Under the pieces are notes generated by a model. That model worked only from the letters and a program-made list of their open reading frames with translations. It made no database searches and was not told where the DNA came from. The position numbers were made by a program, and so were the translations under genes. Below, one piece after another: positions 29,621 to 40,000 of a stretch of 41,117 nucleotides of DNA. This DNA is from Candidatus Didemnitutus sp. (GTDB lineage: Bacteria > Verrucomicrobiota > Verrucomicrobiia > Opitutales > Opitutaceae), in assembly GCA_023701285.1 (NCBI GenBank), contig JAMPXH010000025.1, positions 1-41,117 on the forward strand, given 5' to 3'. Position 1 is the stretch's first letter. The number at the start of each line of letters is the position of its first letter.

Positions 29621-30763
29621 TCAGGCGGGGGAACGCGGCTCGAACGTGCCGTCGGCCCGTTTCGACACGAGCTTTTTCAACTCGAGCAGCATGAGCGTCG
29701 CGGAGATTTCCGGCGCCGGAAGCCCGGTGTGCGCCGCCAGCTGATCGATGCCGAGGATGCCGCCGCCGCGGAAACACTCGATCACACGACGTTCGGCCTC
29801 GGAGAGCCCGCCCTGCAATTGTTCGAGCAAGCTGGGCTGTCCGGGCGCGGCGGCCACGGCGGAGGGACGCAGGCCTTGCAGGTAATTCAACTCGCTCAGC
29901 ACATCGTCGACACCCGTGAGCAGCGTGGCGCCGTCGCGGATGAGTTGATGACAGCCCGCGCTGCTCGGCTGGTCGATGCGCCCCGGCACGGCGAAAAGCA
30001 AGCGTCCCTGCTCGCCGGCGAAACGCGCCGTGATCATGGCACCGCCATCCACGTCGCTCTCCACCACGATGACCGCCTCGCTCATGCCGGAGACGATGCG
30101 GTTGCGCATCGCGAACGACTGGCGGTCGGCCTTCCGGCCGAATGGGAACTCGGAAAGCACGGCGCCTGACTCCGCGATGCGCCGGTAGAGGCCGAGGTTC
30201 TCCGACGGGTAGATGATGTCGATGCCCGTGCCGGTCACCGCCACGGTGCGCCCACCGACGGCGAGCGCGCCCTCGTGCGCCGCCGTGTCGATGCCGCGCG
30301 CGAGGCCGCTCACCACGCAGAAGCCGAGGCGCGCCAGTTCCGCCCCGAGTTTCTTCGCCGTGGCCTGGCCGTAGAGCGTGGTGCGCCGGCTGCCGACGAT
30401 GGCGACGCACGGTTGATCGCAGGCGTAGTCACCCTTGCGGTAGAGCCCGATCGGCGGATCGGAGATTTCCTTGAGCAGGCGCGGATAGGCGGGATCGCGC
30501 GCCGTAATGAAGGTCGCGCCCGCCTGCGCGAGCCGCTCCTCCTCGCGCGGCAGGTCGAAATGCGTGCGCCAATTCAGCACCGCGGCACTGGTCTCCGGGC
30601 CGACGCCGCGCACGGATTCGAGGCGGCGTTTCTGGCCGGAGAGGATCGCGATGGGATCGCCGCCGAATTCGACCAGCAGGCGGTTGAGGGTGATGGGGCC
30701 GATGTTGGGCAGATCGTTCAAGATCATGAACGCCTGCCGTTCGGTGAGTTCAGGGGATGACAT
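29621..30763 (-). CDS. dprA: DNA-processing protein DprA
   Basis: 380 residues. The ATG at 30763 lies 14 bases inside the end of nnr; the upstream extension of the frame is in nnr and rejected. Helix-hairpin-helix-like N-terminus (DLPNIGPITLNRLL), then the Rossmann-like core with VAIVGSRRTTLYGQ, VVSGLARGIDTAAHEGAL, FPFGRKADRQSFAMRNRIVSG and GRIDQPSSAGCHQLI, and a C-terminal winged helix. DprA loads RecA onto incoming single-stranded DNA during transformation; it is also widespread in bacteria not known to be competent. Confidence 0.95.
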   Translation of the reverse strand: MSSPELTERQAFMILNDLPNIGPITLNRLLVEFGGDPIAILSGQKRRLESVRGVGPETSAAVLNWRTHFDLPREEERLAQAGATFITARDPAYPRLLKEISDPPIGLYRKGDYACDQPCVAIVGSRRTTLYGQATAKKLGAELARLGFCVVSGLARGIDTAAHEGALAVGGRTVAVTGTGIDIIYPSENLGLYRRIAESGAVLSEFPFGRKADRQSFAMRNRIVSGMSEAVIVVESDVDGGAMITARFAGEQGRLLFAVPGRIDQPSSAGCHQLIRDGATLLTGVDDVLSELNYLQGLRPSAVAAAPGQPSLLEQLQGGLSEAERRVIECFRGGGILGIDQLAAHTGLPAPEISATLMLLELKKLVSKRADGTFEPRSPA

Positions 30764-32342
30764 GGTCCGCGCAGTGGAGGGCTGGCCGGAGATACTCCAG
30801 CCACTGCGTCGTTTGCACCGCCACTTGGCCCCTGTCGCGGGCAAGCCGATCTGCAGCGAGGCCATGCCAGACGACACCGCGCGCCGCGGCGAGCCACAAA
30901 TCGTCCGGCGCTTGCGCCAGCAGCCCGCCGATGAGCCCGGCCAGCAGATCCCCGCTCCCGCCGCGCGCCAGGACCGGGCCGCCGAAGAACGAGTAGCAGG
31001 TGTTGCCCGCCACACCGGCGTTCAGAATAGCGCCGGTCTCCGACCGGCGGGGGAACGTCGCGATGCGTGTCGGGCAGCCTTTCAGCACCGCGATCGTTTC
31101 GCCGCCGCCCGCGGCTCCCTTTGCCGGTTCGACCCCGGTGCGGCCTCCGAGGCGCTGCCACTCGCCCGCGTGGGGCGTGAGCACGGCCCGCTTGCCCGTT
31201 GCCGCCCACACGATGTCCGGGCGGAGCGCATCGGCATCGAGCAACAGCGGCACGCTCACGCGGCGGACCAACTCCTCCGCAGCGGCGAGCGTCTCAGGCG
31301 CGGCGCCCAAGCCGGGGCCGAGCACGAGCGCGGTGGCGCGACCGACTTTCTCCGCGATGAGATCGACGGCCTCCGTGGAGAGGCCACCCGCGGCATTCTC
31401 GGGCCAGCCGACCCACATCGCCTCGGGAAACTTCGCCGCGTATTCGGGCACGAGACGCTCGGGCACGCAGGCGGTCAGGAGCCCCACGCCGCTGCGCAGC
31501 GCGGCTTGCACGGCCATCAGCACCGCACCGGGATAATCCCGCGAGCCGCCGACGACCACGAGATGGCCGAAGGTGCGCTTGTCGCTTTGCGCCGCGCGCA
31601 ACGCCGCAAGTGGACCAAGAACCGTGGGCAACAGCACCCGCGGCGCGGTTGGGCTGCCGGTGTCCTGGGAGAAGAACCCCAAATCGAGATAGCGCGCGCG
31701 ACCGACGAAGGCCGCGTTGGCGGGTGCGACGACCGGGGATTTCACGCTGCCGGTGCAATAGGTGAAATCGGCGCGGAAGACAGTTTTGCCCTGGCCCGCG
31801 TCCCCCAGCCCGCTGGGTAGGTCGACGGCCGCTCGCACGCGGAGGCGCGGGTGCGTATTGATCCACGCCAGCAGTTCCGCGACGGACTCGTCCAACGGCG
31901 GACGAAATTGGAAGCCGAACACGCCATCGAGACAGGCATCGTAGCTGCTGAACGCGCGTTTGAGTTGCGCGAGGTCGAGCACGCGCACGCGGCCGGGCAA
32001 AGCACGTTGCAACTGCTCGAAGGCCCGGTGCGCCAGCGGACGCAAGGGCGCGGCGCCGAAAGGGAACACGACATCGGCGCTGCCCCGCGCCCGGTCGGCG
32101 AGCAAGCGCTGTGCCGCGAGCAGGGCATCACCGCCGTTGTGGCCTTTGCCAGCAAGGACGAGGAGACGCGGAGCCTCCCCCAGCCCACCGATCTCCAGCG
32201 CATCTTCGGTCAACGCGGCGGCGAGCGCCGCTCCGGCGCGCTGCATGGCATCCCACTCGCCGGCTTCGGTCGTCAGCAAACCAACCTCCAGCGCCTTCGC
32301 CTCGGCGCAGGAGAGGATCGGATGAGTGCAGGCCGTCGACAT
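30750..32342 (-). CDS. nnr: Bifunctional NAD(P)H-hydrate repair enzyme Nnr
   Basis: 530 residues: an N-terminal NAD(P)HX epimerase (residues ~1-220, LVLAGKGHNGGDALLAAQRL) fused to the ADP/ATP-dependent dehydratase (~235-530, LVVVGGSRDYPGAVLMA, VLGPGLG, ARGGSGDLLAGLIGG). It repairs hydrated NADH and NADPH. Between the conserved VLKG (419-422) and GGPVLARGGSGD motifs lies RRSETGAILNAGVAG, which looks longer than usual and is encoded by a palindromic stretch (see repeat at 31031). It follows acpS by 73 bases and overlaps dprA by 14. Confidence 0.94.
   Translation of the reverse strand: MSTACTHPILSCAEAKALEVGLLTTEAGEWDAMQRAGAALAAALTEDALEIGGLGEAPRLLVLAGKGHNGGDALLAAQRLLADRARGSADVVFPFGAAPLRPLAHRAFEQLQRALPGRVRVLDLAQLKRAFSSYDACLDGVFGFQFRPPLDESVAELLAWINTHPRLRVRAAVDLPSGLGDAGQGKTVFRADFTYCTGSVKSPVVAPANAAFVGRARYLDLGFFSQDTGSPTAPRVLLPTVLGPLAALRAAQSDKRTFGHLVVVGGSRDYPGAVLMAVQAALRSGVGLLTACVPERLVPEYAAKFPEAMWVGWPENAAGGLSTEAVDLIAEKVGRATALVLGPGLGAAPETLAAAEELVRRVSVPLLLDADALRPDIVWAATGKRAVLTPHAGEWQRLGGRTGVEPAKGAAGGGETIAVLKGCPTRIATFPRRSETGAILNAGVAGNTCYSFFGGPVLARGGSGDLLAGLIGGLLAQAPDDLWLAAARGVVWHGLAADRLARDRGQVAVQTTQWLEYLRPALHCADHVIP
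31031..31049. repeat. Palindrome inside the nnr coding sequence
   Basis: CGCCGGTC (31031-31038) and GACCGGCG (31042-31049) are perfect inverted copies around TCC. The palindrome codes for residues 432-438 of Nnr in a loop between kinase-domain motifs, and it is flanked by CGCCACACCGGCG-type sequence at 31008-31020. It keeps the reading frame. Confidence 0.5.
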
Positions 32343-32415
32343 GCCGTCAGGCTACGACGAGCAGCGCAGCGGGGAAAGCGCGAAGCTCAGACCCAGCGAG
32401 CCACGGCGCGGATTC

Positions 32416-32826
32416 TCAAGCGTGCTTCACCAGCGCGGCGACAGCCATCGCGTGCGAGTCGATGTGCGACAAACTGAGCCAGACGTGCGTGGCCCCGACT
32501 TGATGCAGGAGCGCGGTGGCCTTGGCATCGAGGCGGACAAGCGGCTCCTTGCGCTCGCCGTGGTAGACAGAAATCGAGGTCCATTCCAGATGAGGGCCGA
32601 TGCCGGTCGTGAAGCACTTGGACACGGCTTCCTTCGCCGCCCAGCGCGCGGCGTAGTGCTTGTGCGGGTAAGCGAGGGTCGAGCAATACGCGCGCTCCTC
32701 GTCGGTGAACACGCGCTTGAGAAAACGGTCGCCGTGCTTCTCGAGCACTTTGCGGATGCGCTCGGTCTCGATCAGGTCGCAACCGAGACCGATGAGGGTG
32801 CCGCCGGGAGGGAGAACGATGTTCAT
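32416..32826 (-). CDS. acpS: Holo-[acyl-carrier-protein] synthase
   Basis: 136 residues from the ATG at 32826; the frame's upstream ATG at 32847 would add seven atypical residues. Magnesium/CoA ligands are in place: Asp17 in GLGCDLIETERI and Glu66 in AAKEAVSKCF, with FTDEERAYC between them. It transfers phosphopantetheine from CoA to the acyl carrier protein in the cytosol. It lies between pdxJ and nnr, a common neighbourhood for acpS. Confidence 0.95.
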   Translation of the reverse strand: MNIVLPPGGTLIGLGCDLIETERIRKVLEKHGDRFLKRVFTDEERAYCSTLAYPHKHYAARWAAKEAVSKCFTTGIGPHLEWTSISVYHGERKEPLVRLDAKATALLHQVGATHVWLSLSHIDSHAMAVAALVKHA

Positions 32827-32837
32827 CGGAGAGAAAC

Positions 32838-32901
32838 CACGAAACACACAAAATGCGCGAAAAGGGAAGGCCGGAGCGGCCAGTCTCTCGTGTATTTCGT
32901 G
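32838..32901. repeat. Inverted repeat of the ACCACGAAA type
   Basis: CACGAAACACAC (32838-32849) pairs with GTGTATTTCGTG (32890-32901) at 11 of 12 positions, around a 40-base spacer that includes GGCC-5-GGCC (32869-32881). It fills the gap between pdxJ and acpS and resembles in style the AACCACAGAG repeat at 26891: both begin ACCAC and are made of short A/C/G modules. Confidence 0.5.
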
Positions 32902-32911
32902 ACGAGCAAAG

Positions 32912-33655
32912 TCACGGATTCATCCGGGCTTTCATCTCGCGGACGGCTTCCTCGATGCCGGTGAAGAGCGCACGGGAGATGATGCTATGGCCGATGTTGA
33001 GCTCGTGCAGGTGCGGGATGGTGCGCACCTCGGCGATGTTGACGTAGTTGATGCCGTGACCGGCGTTGACGACGAGGCCGAGGGCGTGGGCCTGCGTGGC
33101 ACCGACGCACAGGCGCTTGAACTCATCGGCGCGAGCTGAGCCGTGGTATGCGTTGGCGTAGGCGCCGGTGTGCAGCTCGATCCACGGCGCGTTCAGTTTC
33201 TTCGCCAGGCCGATCTGGTGCTCGTCGGCATCGATGAAGAGCGAGGTCTTGATGCCCGCGGCGTTCATGGCGTCGGTGACGCGCGCGACCTTGTCGCGAT
33301 GCTTCACGATGTCGAGGCCGCCCTCGGTGGTGACTTCCTCGCGGCTCTCGGGCACGAGGCAGACGGCGTGCGGCTTGAGGCGGAGCGCGAGGGCGGTCAT
33401 CTCGGGCGTGCAGGCCATCTCAAGATTCACGCGCGTGGCGGCGACCTCGCACAGGCGCTCGACGTCGCGATCCTGGATGTGCCGGCGATCCTCCCGGAGG
33501 TGGATGGTGATGCCGTCGGCGCCGGCCCGCTCGCAGAGGAGCGCAAGCGTGACGGGATCGGGCTCGACATTGCCGCCGACAGTGGCGCCGGCCTGGCGAT
33601 AGCGGGCTTGGCGGACGGTGGCGCAGTGGTCGATGTTGACGCCGAGAAGGATCAT
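32912..33655 (-). CDS. pdxJ: Pyridoxine 5'-phosphate synthase
   Basis: 247 residues from the ATG at 33655 (MILLGVNIDHCATVRQAR is the family's N-terminus; an upstream ATG adds 19 unrelated residues). TIM-barrel motifs include GITIHLREDRRHIQD, VNLEMACTPEM, LFIDADEHQIGLAK, IELHTGAYANAYH and LVVNAGHGINYVN. It condenses 1-deoxyxylulose-5-phosphate with 3-amino-1-hydroxyacetone phosphate to pyridoxine phosphate. First gene of the leftward cluster; divergent from the membrane-protein gene by 104 bases. Confidence 0.97.
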   Translation of the reverse strand: MILLGVNIDHCATVRQARYRQAGATVGGNVEPDPVTLALLCERAGADGITIHLREDRRHIQDRDVERLCEVAATRVNLEMACTPEMTALALRLKPHAVCLVPESREEVTTEGGLDIVKHRDKVARVTDAMNAAGIKTSLFIDADEHQIGLAKKLNAPWIELHTGAYANAYHGSARADEFKRLCVGATQAHALGLVVNAGHGINYVNIAEVRTIPHLHELNIGHSIISRALFTGIEEAVREMKARMNP

Positions 33656-33759
33656 GCGGGAAGGATGCGGGATGGACCGGCAACAGGAAACGAGGAAAAT
33701 AGTTCGCGGCAAAGTTTCTTCCTTCCTGTCGCGGGCGGTTCCGTTTTCGCTCTGAGGCC

Positions 33760-34461
33760 ATGTCCGAACCTGCGCCCAAACGGGAAAGCCTGCTGCTCAA
33801 CCTCGCCTTCAGCATCGCCGCGCCGATGCTAATCCTGTCGAAGCTGAGCGACCGGCTCGGGGCGATGCCGGCGCTGCTGCTGGCCCTGGCGTTCCCGCTG
33901 GCCTACGGCATCTACGATTTCTGGCAGCGGCGGCGTTTCAACTTCGTCCCCACGGTGGGCTTCCTGAGCACGTTGGCGACGGGCGGACTGGGGCTGATGC
34001 GGTTGGAGCCGTTCTGGTTCGCCGTGAAGGAGGCCGCCGTGCCGGCGTTGATCGGCGGGGCGGTGATCGTCTCGCATTGGACGAAGCGTCCGCTGGTGCA
34101 CACGTTCCTGCTCAACGACCAGGTCATCAACCTGCCACGCGTCAACGCGGCGATCGACGAGCACGGCATGCGCGCCGCCTTCGAGGGATTGCTGAAGGCC
34201 TCCACGGTGCTGCTGGCCGGGTCGTTTTTCCTGAGCGCGGTGCTCAACTACGCCCTCGCCCGGTATCTGATCACCGCCATGCCGGACACGCCGGAGTTCA
34301 ACGCGCAATACAGCGCGATGCTCGGCTGGAGCTGGCCCGTGATCGTGTTGCCCACGATGGTCGTGACGATCTTCGCCCTCTGGCGCCTGATCACGGGACT
34401 CCAGAAAATGACCGGACTCGGGCTGGAGGAGATCCTCCACGCGCCGCCGGAAAAGAAGTGA
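33760..34461 (+). CDS. VC0807-family inner-membrane protein
   Basis: 233 residues with about five or six transmembrane helices (for example LLNLAFSIAAPMLILSKL, PALLLALAFPLAYGIYDF, AVPALIGGAVIVS, VLLAGSFFLSAVLNYAL and PVIVLPTMVVTIFALWRLI). The pattern, with a central amphipathic region (LNDQVINLPRVNAAI), fits the VC0807/septation-protein-A-like group of unknown function. A weak GAGG precedes the ATG. It converges on gltA. The function is not known. Confidence 0.72.
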   Translation: MSEPAPKRESLLLNLAFSIAAPMLILSKLSDRLGAMPALLLALAFPLAYGIYDFWQRRRFNFVPTVGFLSTLATGGLGLMRLEPFWFAVKEAAVPALIGGAVIVSHWTKRPLVHTFLLNDQVINLPRVNAAIDEHGMRAAFEGLLKASTVLLAGSFFLSAVLNYALARYLITAMPDTPEFNAQYSAMLGWSWPVIVLPTMVVTIFALWRLITGLQKMTGLGLEEILHAPPEKK

Positions 34462-34510
34462 GAATGCGATAGCCGCTGCGGTTCGCACCCGCGATGCGGG
34501 AATCCGGCCC

Positions 34511-34539
34511 ACAAAGACGGCCGGTCAGGCGACCGGCCG
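34511..34539 (-). terminator. Probable terminator of gltA
   Basis: On the minus strand, CGGCCGGTC (34539-34531) pairs with GACCGGCCG (34526-34518) around a 4-base loop, then TCTTTGT. The stem is strong, the T-run weak. It lies 36 bases past the gltA stop and within the convergent gap. Confidence 0.6.
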
Positions 34540-34575
34540 GAAGGGAGCAAACTCGGGAGGCGAATGCCGGCGCGC

Positions 34576-35865
34576 TCAGCCGCGATCGCCCATGGGGACG
34601 TAATCGCGGTGCACGGGGCCGACGTAGACCTGGCGCGGACGGTAGATGCGGCCCTTCGGGTTGGAGGCGACTTCCTTCCAGTTGGCGATCCAGCCCGGAG
34701 CGCGGCCGATGGCGAACATGACCGTGAACATGTCGGTCGGGATGCCGAGCGCGCGCATGATGATGCCCGAGTAGAAGTCGACGTTCGGGTAGAGTTTGCG
34801 CGAGACGAAGTAGTCGTCCTTGAGCGCGGCCTGTTCGAGGTTCTTGGCGATGTCGAGCAACGGGTCGGACTTGCCGAGGCGATTGAGCACCTCGTCGCAG
34901 GCTTTGCCGATGATGCGGGCGCGGGGATCGAAGTTGCGGTAGACGGCGTGGCCGAAGCCCATGAGGCGGTTCGTCTTCGAACCGCTCTTGGCGGCCTCGA
35001 TGAAGCGCGTGCCGTCGTCGCCCTCGTCATGGATGTTCTGCAGCATCTGCATCACCGCCACGTTCGCGCCGCCGTGGAGCGGGCCGGAGAGCGCACAGAC
35101 GCCCGCAGCGATGGAGGTGAAGAGATTGGCGCCGCTGGAGGCGACCATGCGCACCGTGGAGGTGGAGCAGTTTTGCTCGTGGTCGGCGTGGAGGAGGAGC
35201 AGCAGGTTCAGGGCACGCGTGACCTCGGGGATGGGCTGGTAGGCCACATACGGGTCCGAGAACATCATGTGCAGGAAGTTGTCGGCGAAGGGCAGGTCGC
35301 GCGGATGGATGAAGGGCAGGCCGTTGCGATAGCGGTAGATCATCGCGACGATCGAGCGGATCTTCGAGATGGCCATGGCCGCGGCCAGGTCGAAGTTCTC
35401 GAGGTCCTTCTCAAAATTGTTCGTCGCGAGGTGCGGGTAATAGGCCGCGAGCGAGCTGACGATCGAGGTGAGCATGCCCATCGGCGGGGCCGATTCCGGG
35501 AAGCCCTCGAAGATGCGCTGCATCTGGGTGCCGATGGCGGCGTTGTCGCGAAGGCTGCGGCCAAAATCGCGGCGCTGTTTGGCGTTGGGCAGCTCGCCGT
35601 AGATGATCAGGTAGGCGGTCTCGACGTATTCGGAGTAGGTCGCGAGCTGGTCGATGGGATAGCCGCGGTGGCGGAGGATGCCGTTGTCGCCGTCGAGGAA
35701 GGTGATCTGGCTCTCGCACGAGCCCGTGTTGCCGTAGCCCTGATCGTAGAAGATGTAGCCGGTGTCCTTGCGGAGGTTGCGGGCATCGATGGCTTTTTCG
35801 CCCTCGCTGCCGTGCATGATGGGGAACGTGAATTCTTTGCCGTCGACTTTGATCAGGGCGCTCAT
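34576..35865 (-). CDS. gltA: Citrate synthase (type II)
   Basis: 429 residues, the length of hexameric Gram-negative type enzymes. It condenses acetyl-CoA and oxaloacetate at the entry of the TCA cycle. The catalytic residues are present: His264 (GPLHGGAN), His306 (GFGHAVYR) and Asp363 (NVDFYSG). The N-terminal ~60-residue domain ([20 protein letters not shown]...[20 protein letters not shown]) is the one that binds the NADH regulator in E. coli. It stands alone; its leader is about 110 bases and ends at the terminator of the neighbouring gene. Confidence 0.97.
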   Translation of the reverse strand: MSALIKVDGKEFTFPIMHGSEGEKAIDARNLRKDTGYIFYDQGYGNTGSCESQITFLDGDNGILRHRGYPIDQLATYSEYVETAYLIIYGELPNAKQRRDFGRSLRDNAAIGTQMQRIFEGFPESAPPMGMLTSIVSSLAAYYPHLATNNFEKDLENFDLAAAMAISKIRSIVAMIYRYRNGLPFIHPRDLPFADNFLHMMFSDPYVAYQPIPEVTRALNLLLLLHADHEQNCSTSTVRMVASSGANLFTSIAAGVCALSGPLHGGANVAVMQMLQNIHDEGDDGTRFIEAAKSGSKTNRLMGFGHAVYRNFDPRARIIGKACDEVLNRLGKSDPLLDIAKNLEQAALKDDYFVSRKLYPNVDFYSGIIMRALGIPTDMFTVMFAIGRAPGWIANWKEVASNPKGRIYRPRQVYVGPVHRDYVPMGDRG

Positions 35866-35979
35866 GGGTAATTAAGAGGGAACGACGCCACCGTGGAGAA
35901 AACCCCGCGGCATGCAAAGCAAAGCCGCCCGCGGGAAGGAGCCGCGCCAATGAATAAGGTGCCCGCGGTTTGGCTTTAG

Positions 35980-36009
35980 AAAAAGTAAAGCGCCGGGCAA
36001 CCGGCGCTT
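35980..36009 (-). terminator. Terminator of the LolA-fold protein gene
   Basis: On the minus strand, AAGCGCCGG (36009-36001) pairs with CCGGCGCTT (35996-35988) around TTGC, then TACTTTTTC. It begins 27 bases after the stop codon. Confidence 0.85.
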
Positions 36010-36035
36010 CTAGTGGCGGGGCGTGGGACGCCGGC

Positions 36036-36809
36036 TCAGTTCGGAACGAGCATCGGGACCTCGAAGTCGGCCGGGGCAAACTTCTCGTTCAGGGTGATCG
36101 CCTCGAAGGTGATGGTGGCGATCTGACCGCTCGGCGCCTTGTTGATGAGTTTCTTCGGGAAGCGCAGGCCGTTGACGACGAACTCGCCCTCTTCCCGGAT
36201 CTCGCCGCCGTTCTCCGTCTCGGTCTTCACGAGCCGGCCGGTGGCTTGGTCGAAGTAGCGGGTGAAGATGATCGCCGGATCGTGGGTGAAGACCAGCTTC
36301 ACACAGGCGCGCCCGTCCACGGTGGCTTCGCCGACATACTCGACTTTCCCGCCGCGCTTCTCGATGTCGCGGTAGAAATTGAGGTTCTCCCACGTGTTGG
36401 CGCGGAGGCGCTTCACCTGCTGGGTGTCGAGCAGGGTGAGTTGCCACTGGGATTCGTTGGTCGCATCCGCGCGGCGCACCCAGGCATCGTAGCCGTCGAG
36501 GGCGGTGGTCTCGACCACCTTGTCGGAGCGCAGGATCATGCGCTGCTGGTAGGGCTTCTGGAAAACGATATCGATGCCGAGGCGAAGCTTTTCCTCGCGC
36601 AGCTCCGTGGGCTTGGCGGGATCGACCGGCACCTGCTGCGTCGTCTCGAGCGTGCCTTTGAAATGGATGCTCTGGAGGGTGCCGAGCGCCGCCTCCCCGC
36701 CCAAGGCCTGCCGGGCCTTGGCAATCCATTGGTCCGCGCGGCTGTCAGCGAAAGACGCGGTGGCGAGCAGGGAAATACACAAGGCCAACACGAGGGTGCG
36801 GAATTTCAT
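36036..36809 (-). CDS. LolA-fold periplasmic protein (outer-membrane lipoprotein-sorting-like)
   Basis: 257 residues with a signal peptide (MKFRTLVLALCISLLATASFA). The rest is rich in antiparallel beta-strands, with WTLRAxx-like repeats of charged strands (LRLGIDIVFQKPYQQRMILR, YVGEATVDGRACVKLVFTH, DPAIIFTRYFDQATGRLVKTETE), as in the LolA/LolB-like superfamily used for lipid or lipoprotein handling. It is longer than LolA and lacks a lipobox. The specific cargo is unknown. Located 109 bases after guaA in the same direction. Confidence 0.7.
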   Translation of the reverse strand: MKFRTLVLALCISLLATASFADSRADQWIAKARQALGGEAALGTLQSIHFKGTLETTQQVPVDPAKPTELREEKLRLGIDIVFQKPYQQRMILRSDKVVETTALDGYDAWVRRADATNESQWQLTLLDTQQVKRLRANTWENLNFYRDIEKRGGKVEYVGEATVDGRACVKLVFTHDPAIIFTRYFDQATGRLVKTETENGGEIREEGEFVVNGLRFPKKLINKAPSGQIATITFEAITLNEKFAPADFEVPMLVPN

Positions 36810-36918
36810 GGTCTATCAGACCCAAACCGTGGGTAAGGGTGCCGTAGTTCGCAAGGGGAAATCCCTCACCCGGGCCGCGGGCCGGGGCCTCGCCCCTCGC
36901 AGCGGGGGCCGGGACGGC

Positions 36919-38460
<1,542 letters not shown>

Positions 38461-38575
38461 GCGGGAAGCTGGGAAAGTTTGCCGGCGAAAGAAACCAAAA
38501 AAACAAGCCGACCGACACAGCACCCGCCCCGCGCGACGGCTTGCTGCGTGCGACCGCCTGCCCTTGACTGCGGAC

Positions 38576-39406
38576 ATGGCCGAATTGATCCGGGCTTATG
38601 ACAATCGCAACCAGCCGCTCGTTCGCCCGGGCGGCGTCCTGCAGGCTACTTATTTCAATCTGCTCCGTCTCCGCGCCGGAGAGGTTTGCCGCGCACACGT
38701 CCCCGGCTGCGAGCTGCTGGCGGTCGTGCTCTCCGGCACCGCGGACGTGAAGGCCGGCGACGTCCGGTTCGCTTCGGTCGGCCAACGCGCCGACGTCTGG
38801 TCGGGGCCGGCGGACTCCGTCTACGCGGGGCTGGAGCCACTCGAAATCACTGCGCACACCGATGCGGAGGTCGCCATCGCTGGCGGCCGCTGTGCCACCA
38901 GTCACACACCCTTCCGCGTGCGCCCGGAGGAAGTTGCAATGGTGGACGTCGGTTCGAACGAAACGAAGTCGCGACGGAGAATCTTCCATGTGCTGGGGCA
39001 GCAACATGCCGGTCGGGCCGGCAATCTGCTGGTGAGCGAGCTCTACGCCGACGAAGGCTGTTGGTCGGGCTATCCGCCGCACAAGCACGACACCGAGCGT
39101 CCGCCGGAGGAGACGTTTTTTGAGGAGGTCTATCACTACCGCTTCCAACCCGAGACCGGCTTCGGCGGACAATACTGCTACAACGAAGGCGAGGAACCCC
39201 GCGCCGTGATGACGCGCCACGGCGACACCTTCCTGATCGACCGCGGCTATCACCCGACCTCGACGTCGCCCGGCCACCGCGGCTACATCTTCACGATTCT
39301 GGTCGGTCTGCACCAGCGCTCGCTGGTGCAATACTTCGAACCGCAGCATCGGCACCTCATGGCCGGCATCCCCGGTTTGCAGGCAATGCGGGACAAGTTC
39401 AAGTAA
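38576..39406 (+). CDS. iolB: 5-deoxy-glucuronate isomerase (IolB)
   Basis: 276 residues, the usual length. Tandem cupin halves; the C-terminal half has the metal-binding [24 protein letters not shown] and the closing pattern [23 protein letters not shown]. IolB isomerises 5-deoxyglucuronate to 2-deoxy-5-keto-gluconate in myo-inositol breakdown. No other iol gene is in the window, so this may be an isolated copy or may act on another uronate-like substrate. KduI (5-keto-4-deoxyuronate isomerase) is the nearest alternative, less likely by motif. Confidence 0.9.
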   Translation: MAELIRAYDNRNQPLVRPGGVLQATYFNLLRLRAGEVCRAHVPGCELLAVVLSGTADVKAGDVRFASVGQRADVWSGPADSVYAGLEPLEITAHTDAEVAIAGGRCATSHTPFRVRPEEVAMVDVGSNETKSRRRIFHVLGQQHAGRAGNLLVSELYADEGCWSGYPPHKHDTERPPEETFFEEVYHYRFQPETGFGGQYCYNEGEEPRAVMTRHGDTFLIDRGYHPTSTSPGHRGYIFTILVGLHQRSLVQYFEPQHRHLMAGIPGLQAMRDKFK

Positions 39407-39410
39407 GCGT

Positions 39411-39433
39411 CCGCGGTGCAGGCTGCACCGCGG
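39411..39433. other. Strong hairpin after iolB
   Basis: CCGCGGTGCA (39411-39420) and TGCACCGCGG (39424-39433) are perfect 10-base inverted copies around a GGC loop, 4 bases after the iolB stop. There is no T-run, so it may stop transcription weakly with Rho or protect the 3' end. A second small stem, GGCGAG/CTCGCC (39564-39582), follows. The rest of the 217-base gap to the next gene has no coding signal. Confidence 0.55.
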
Positions 39434-39623
39434 CTGCGGCGGACATTCCGGCGGGATGAGCGGCCCGAGATAAAGGCTCAACGTGAGCGTCCGCGCAATT
39501 TCAGGAATAGTGTGGCGGTCGTTGCAGGGGGCAGCCGCCGTCCCTTGCGGCCACCTCACCCGTGGCGAGGGGGACGCTCGCCGCTACCATTTGGGTTCTG
39601 CGGCTACAGTTAAGTAACCAGCC

Positions 39624-39857
39624 CTAAAATTTCAGGCGCGTGTTCACGTGCCCGCACTTCGGGCACGGCGCCGTTTCGGTGCCCGCCTTCCGGGTGTAGA
39701 GGTGATCGCAGCGGATGCAGTGGAAGGAAATCTTCCGGCGATCCGCATGATAAAAGGCCCGGTCGCGGCGATCGTAATAGAAGCCAAGCCCGAGGAAGAC
39801 GCCGAGCGTGAGCAGCCCGTAGAGGACGACTTCGAACGTGAATTCCGGAGCAAGCAT
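39624..39857 (-). CDS. Small membrane protein with zinc ribbon
   Basis: 77 residues from the ATG at 39857; the longer frame upstream has no membrane-protein character. One transmembrane helix (residues ~7-25, FEVVLYGLLTLGVFLGLGFYY), a basic stretch, and a zinc ribbon with two Cys-x2-Cys pairs (CIRCDH and CPKCGH) separated by 12 residues. Similar short proteins occur beside ribosomal operons in related bacteria to my knowledge; the function is unknown. It follows the rplQ terminator. Confidence 0.75.
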   Translation of the reverse strand: MLAPEFTFEVVLYGLLTLGVFLGLGFYYDRRDRAFYHADRRKISFHCIRCDHLYTRKAGTETAPCPKCGHVNTRLKF

Positions 39858-39945
39858 GCGCGGCACTTTCCCAGCAAAGCCACCGTCCGCCAAGGGCAAA
39901 CATGGCGTGGCCGCCCCTCGCCCGGGCTTGTCGGGACCCACCCAA

Positions 39946-39978
39946 GAAAAACGCGCCGACCTTGCGGTGCGGCGCGTT
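39946..39978 (-). terminator. Terminator of the rpoA-rplQ operon
   Basis: On the minus strand, AACGCGCCG (39978-39970) pairs with CGGCGCGTT (39958-39950) around an 11-base loop and runs into TTTTTC (39951-39946). It starts 22 bases after the rplQ stop. Confidence 0.85.
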
Positions 39979-40000
39979 GAGAGTGGAGCGAAGGGCCCGG

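Noticed and set aside
27356-30169. A 937-residue plus-strand frame opposite the S9 peptidase and dprA
   Set aside because: It spans two real genes and a terminator and shows no protein-like pattern.
36870-36905. GC-rich foldable run after guaA as a terminator
   Set aside because: The inverted segments are imperfect and no T-run follows on the minus strand.
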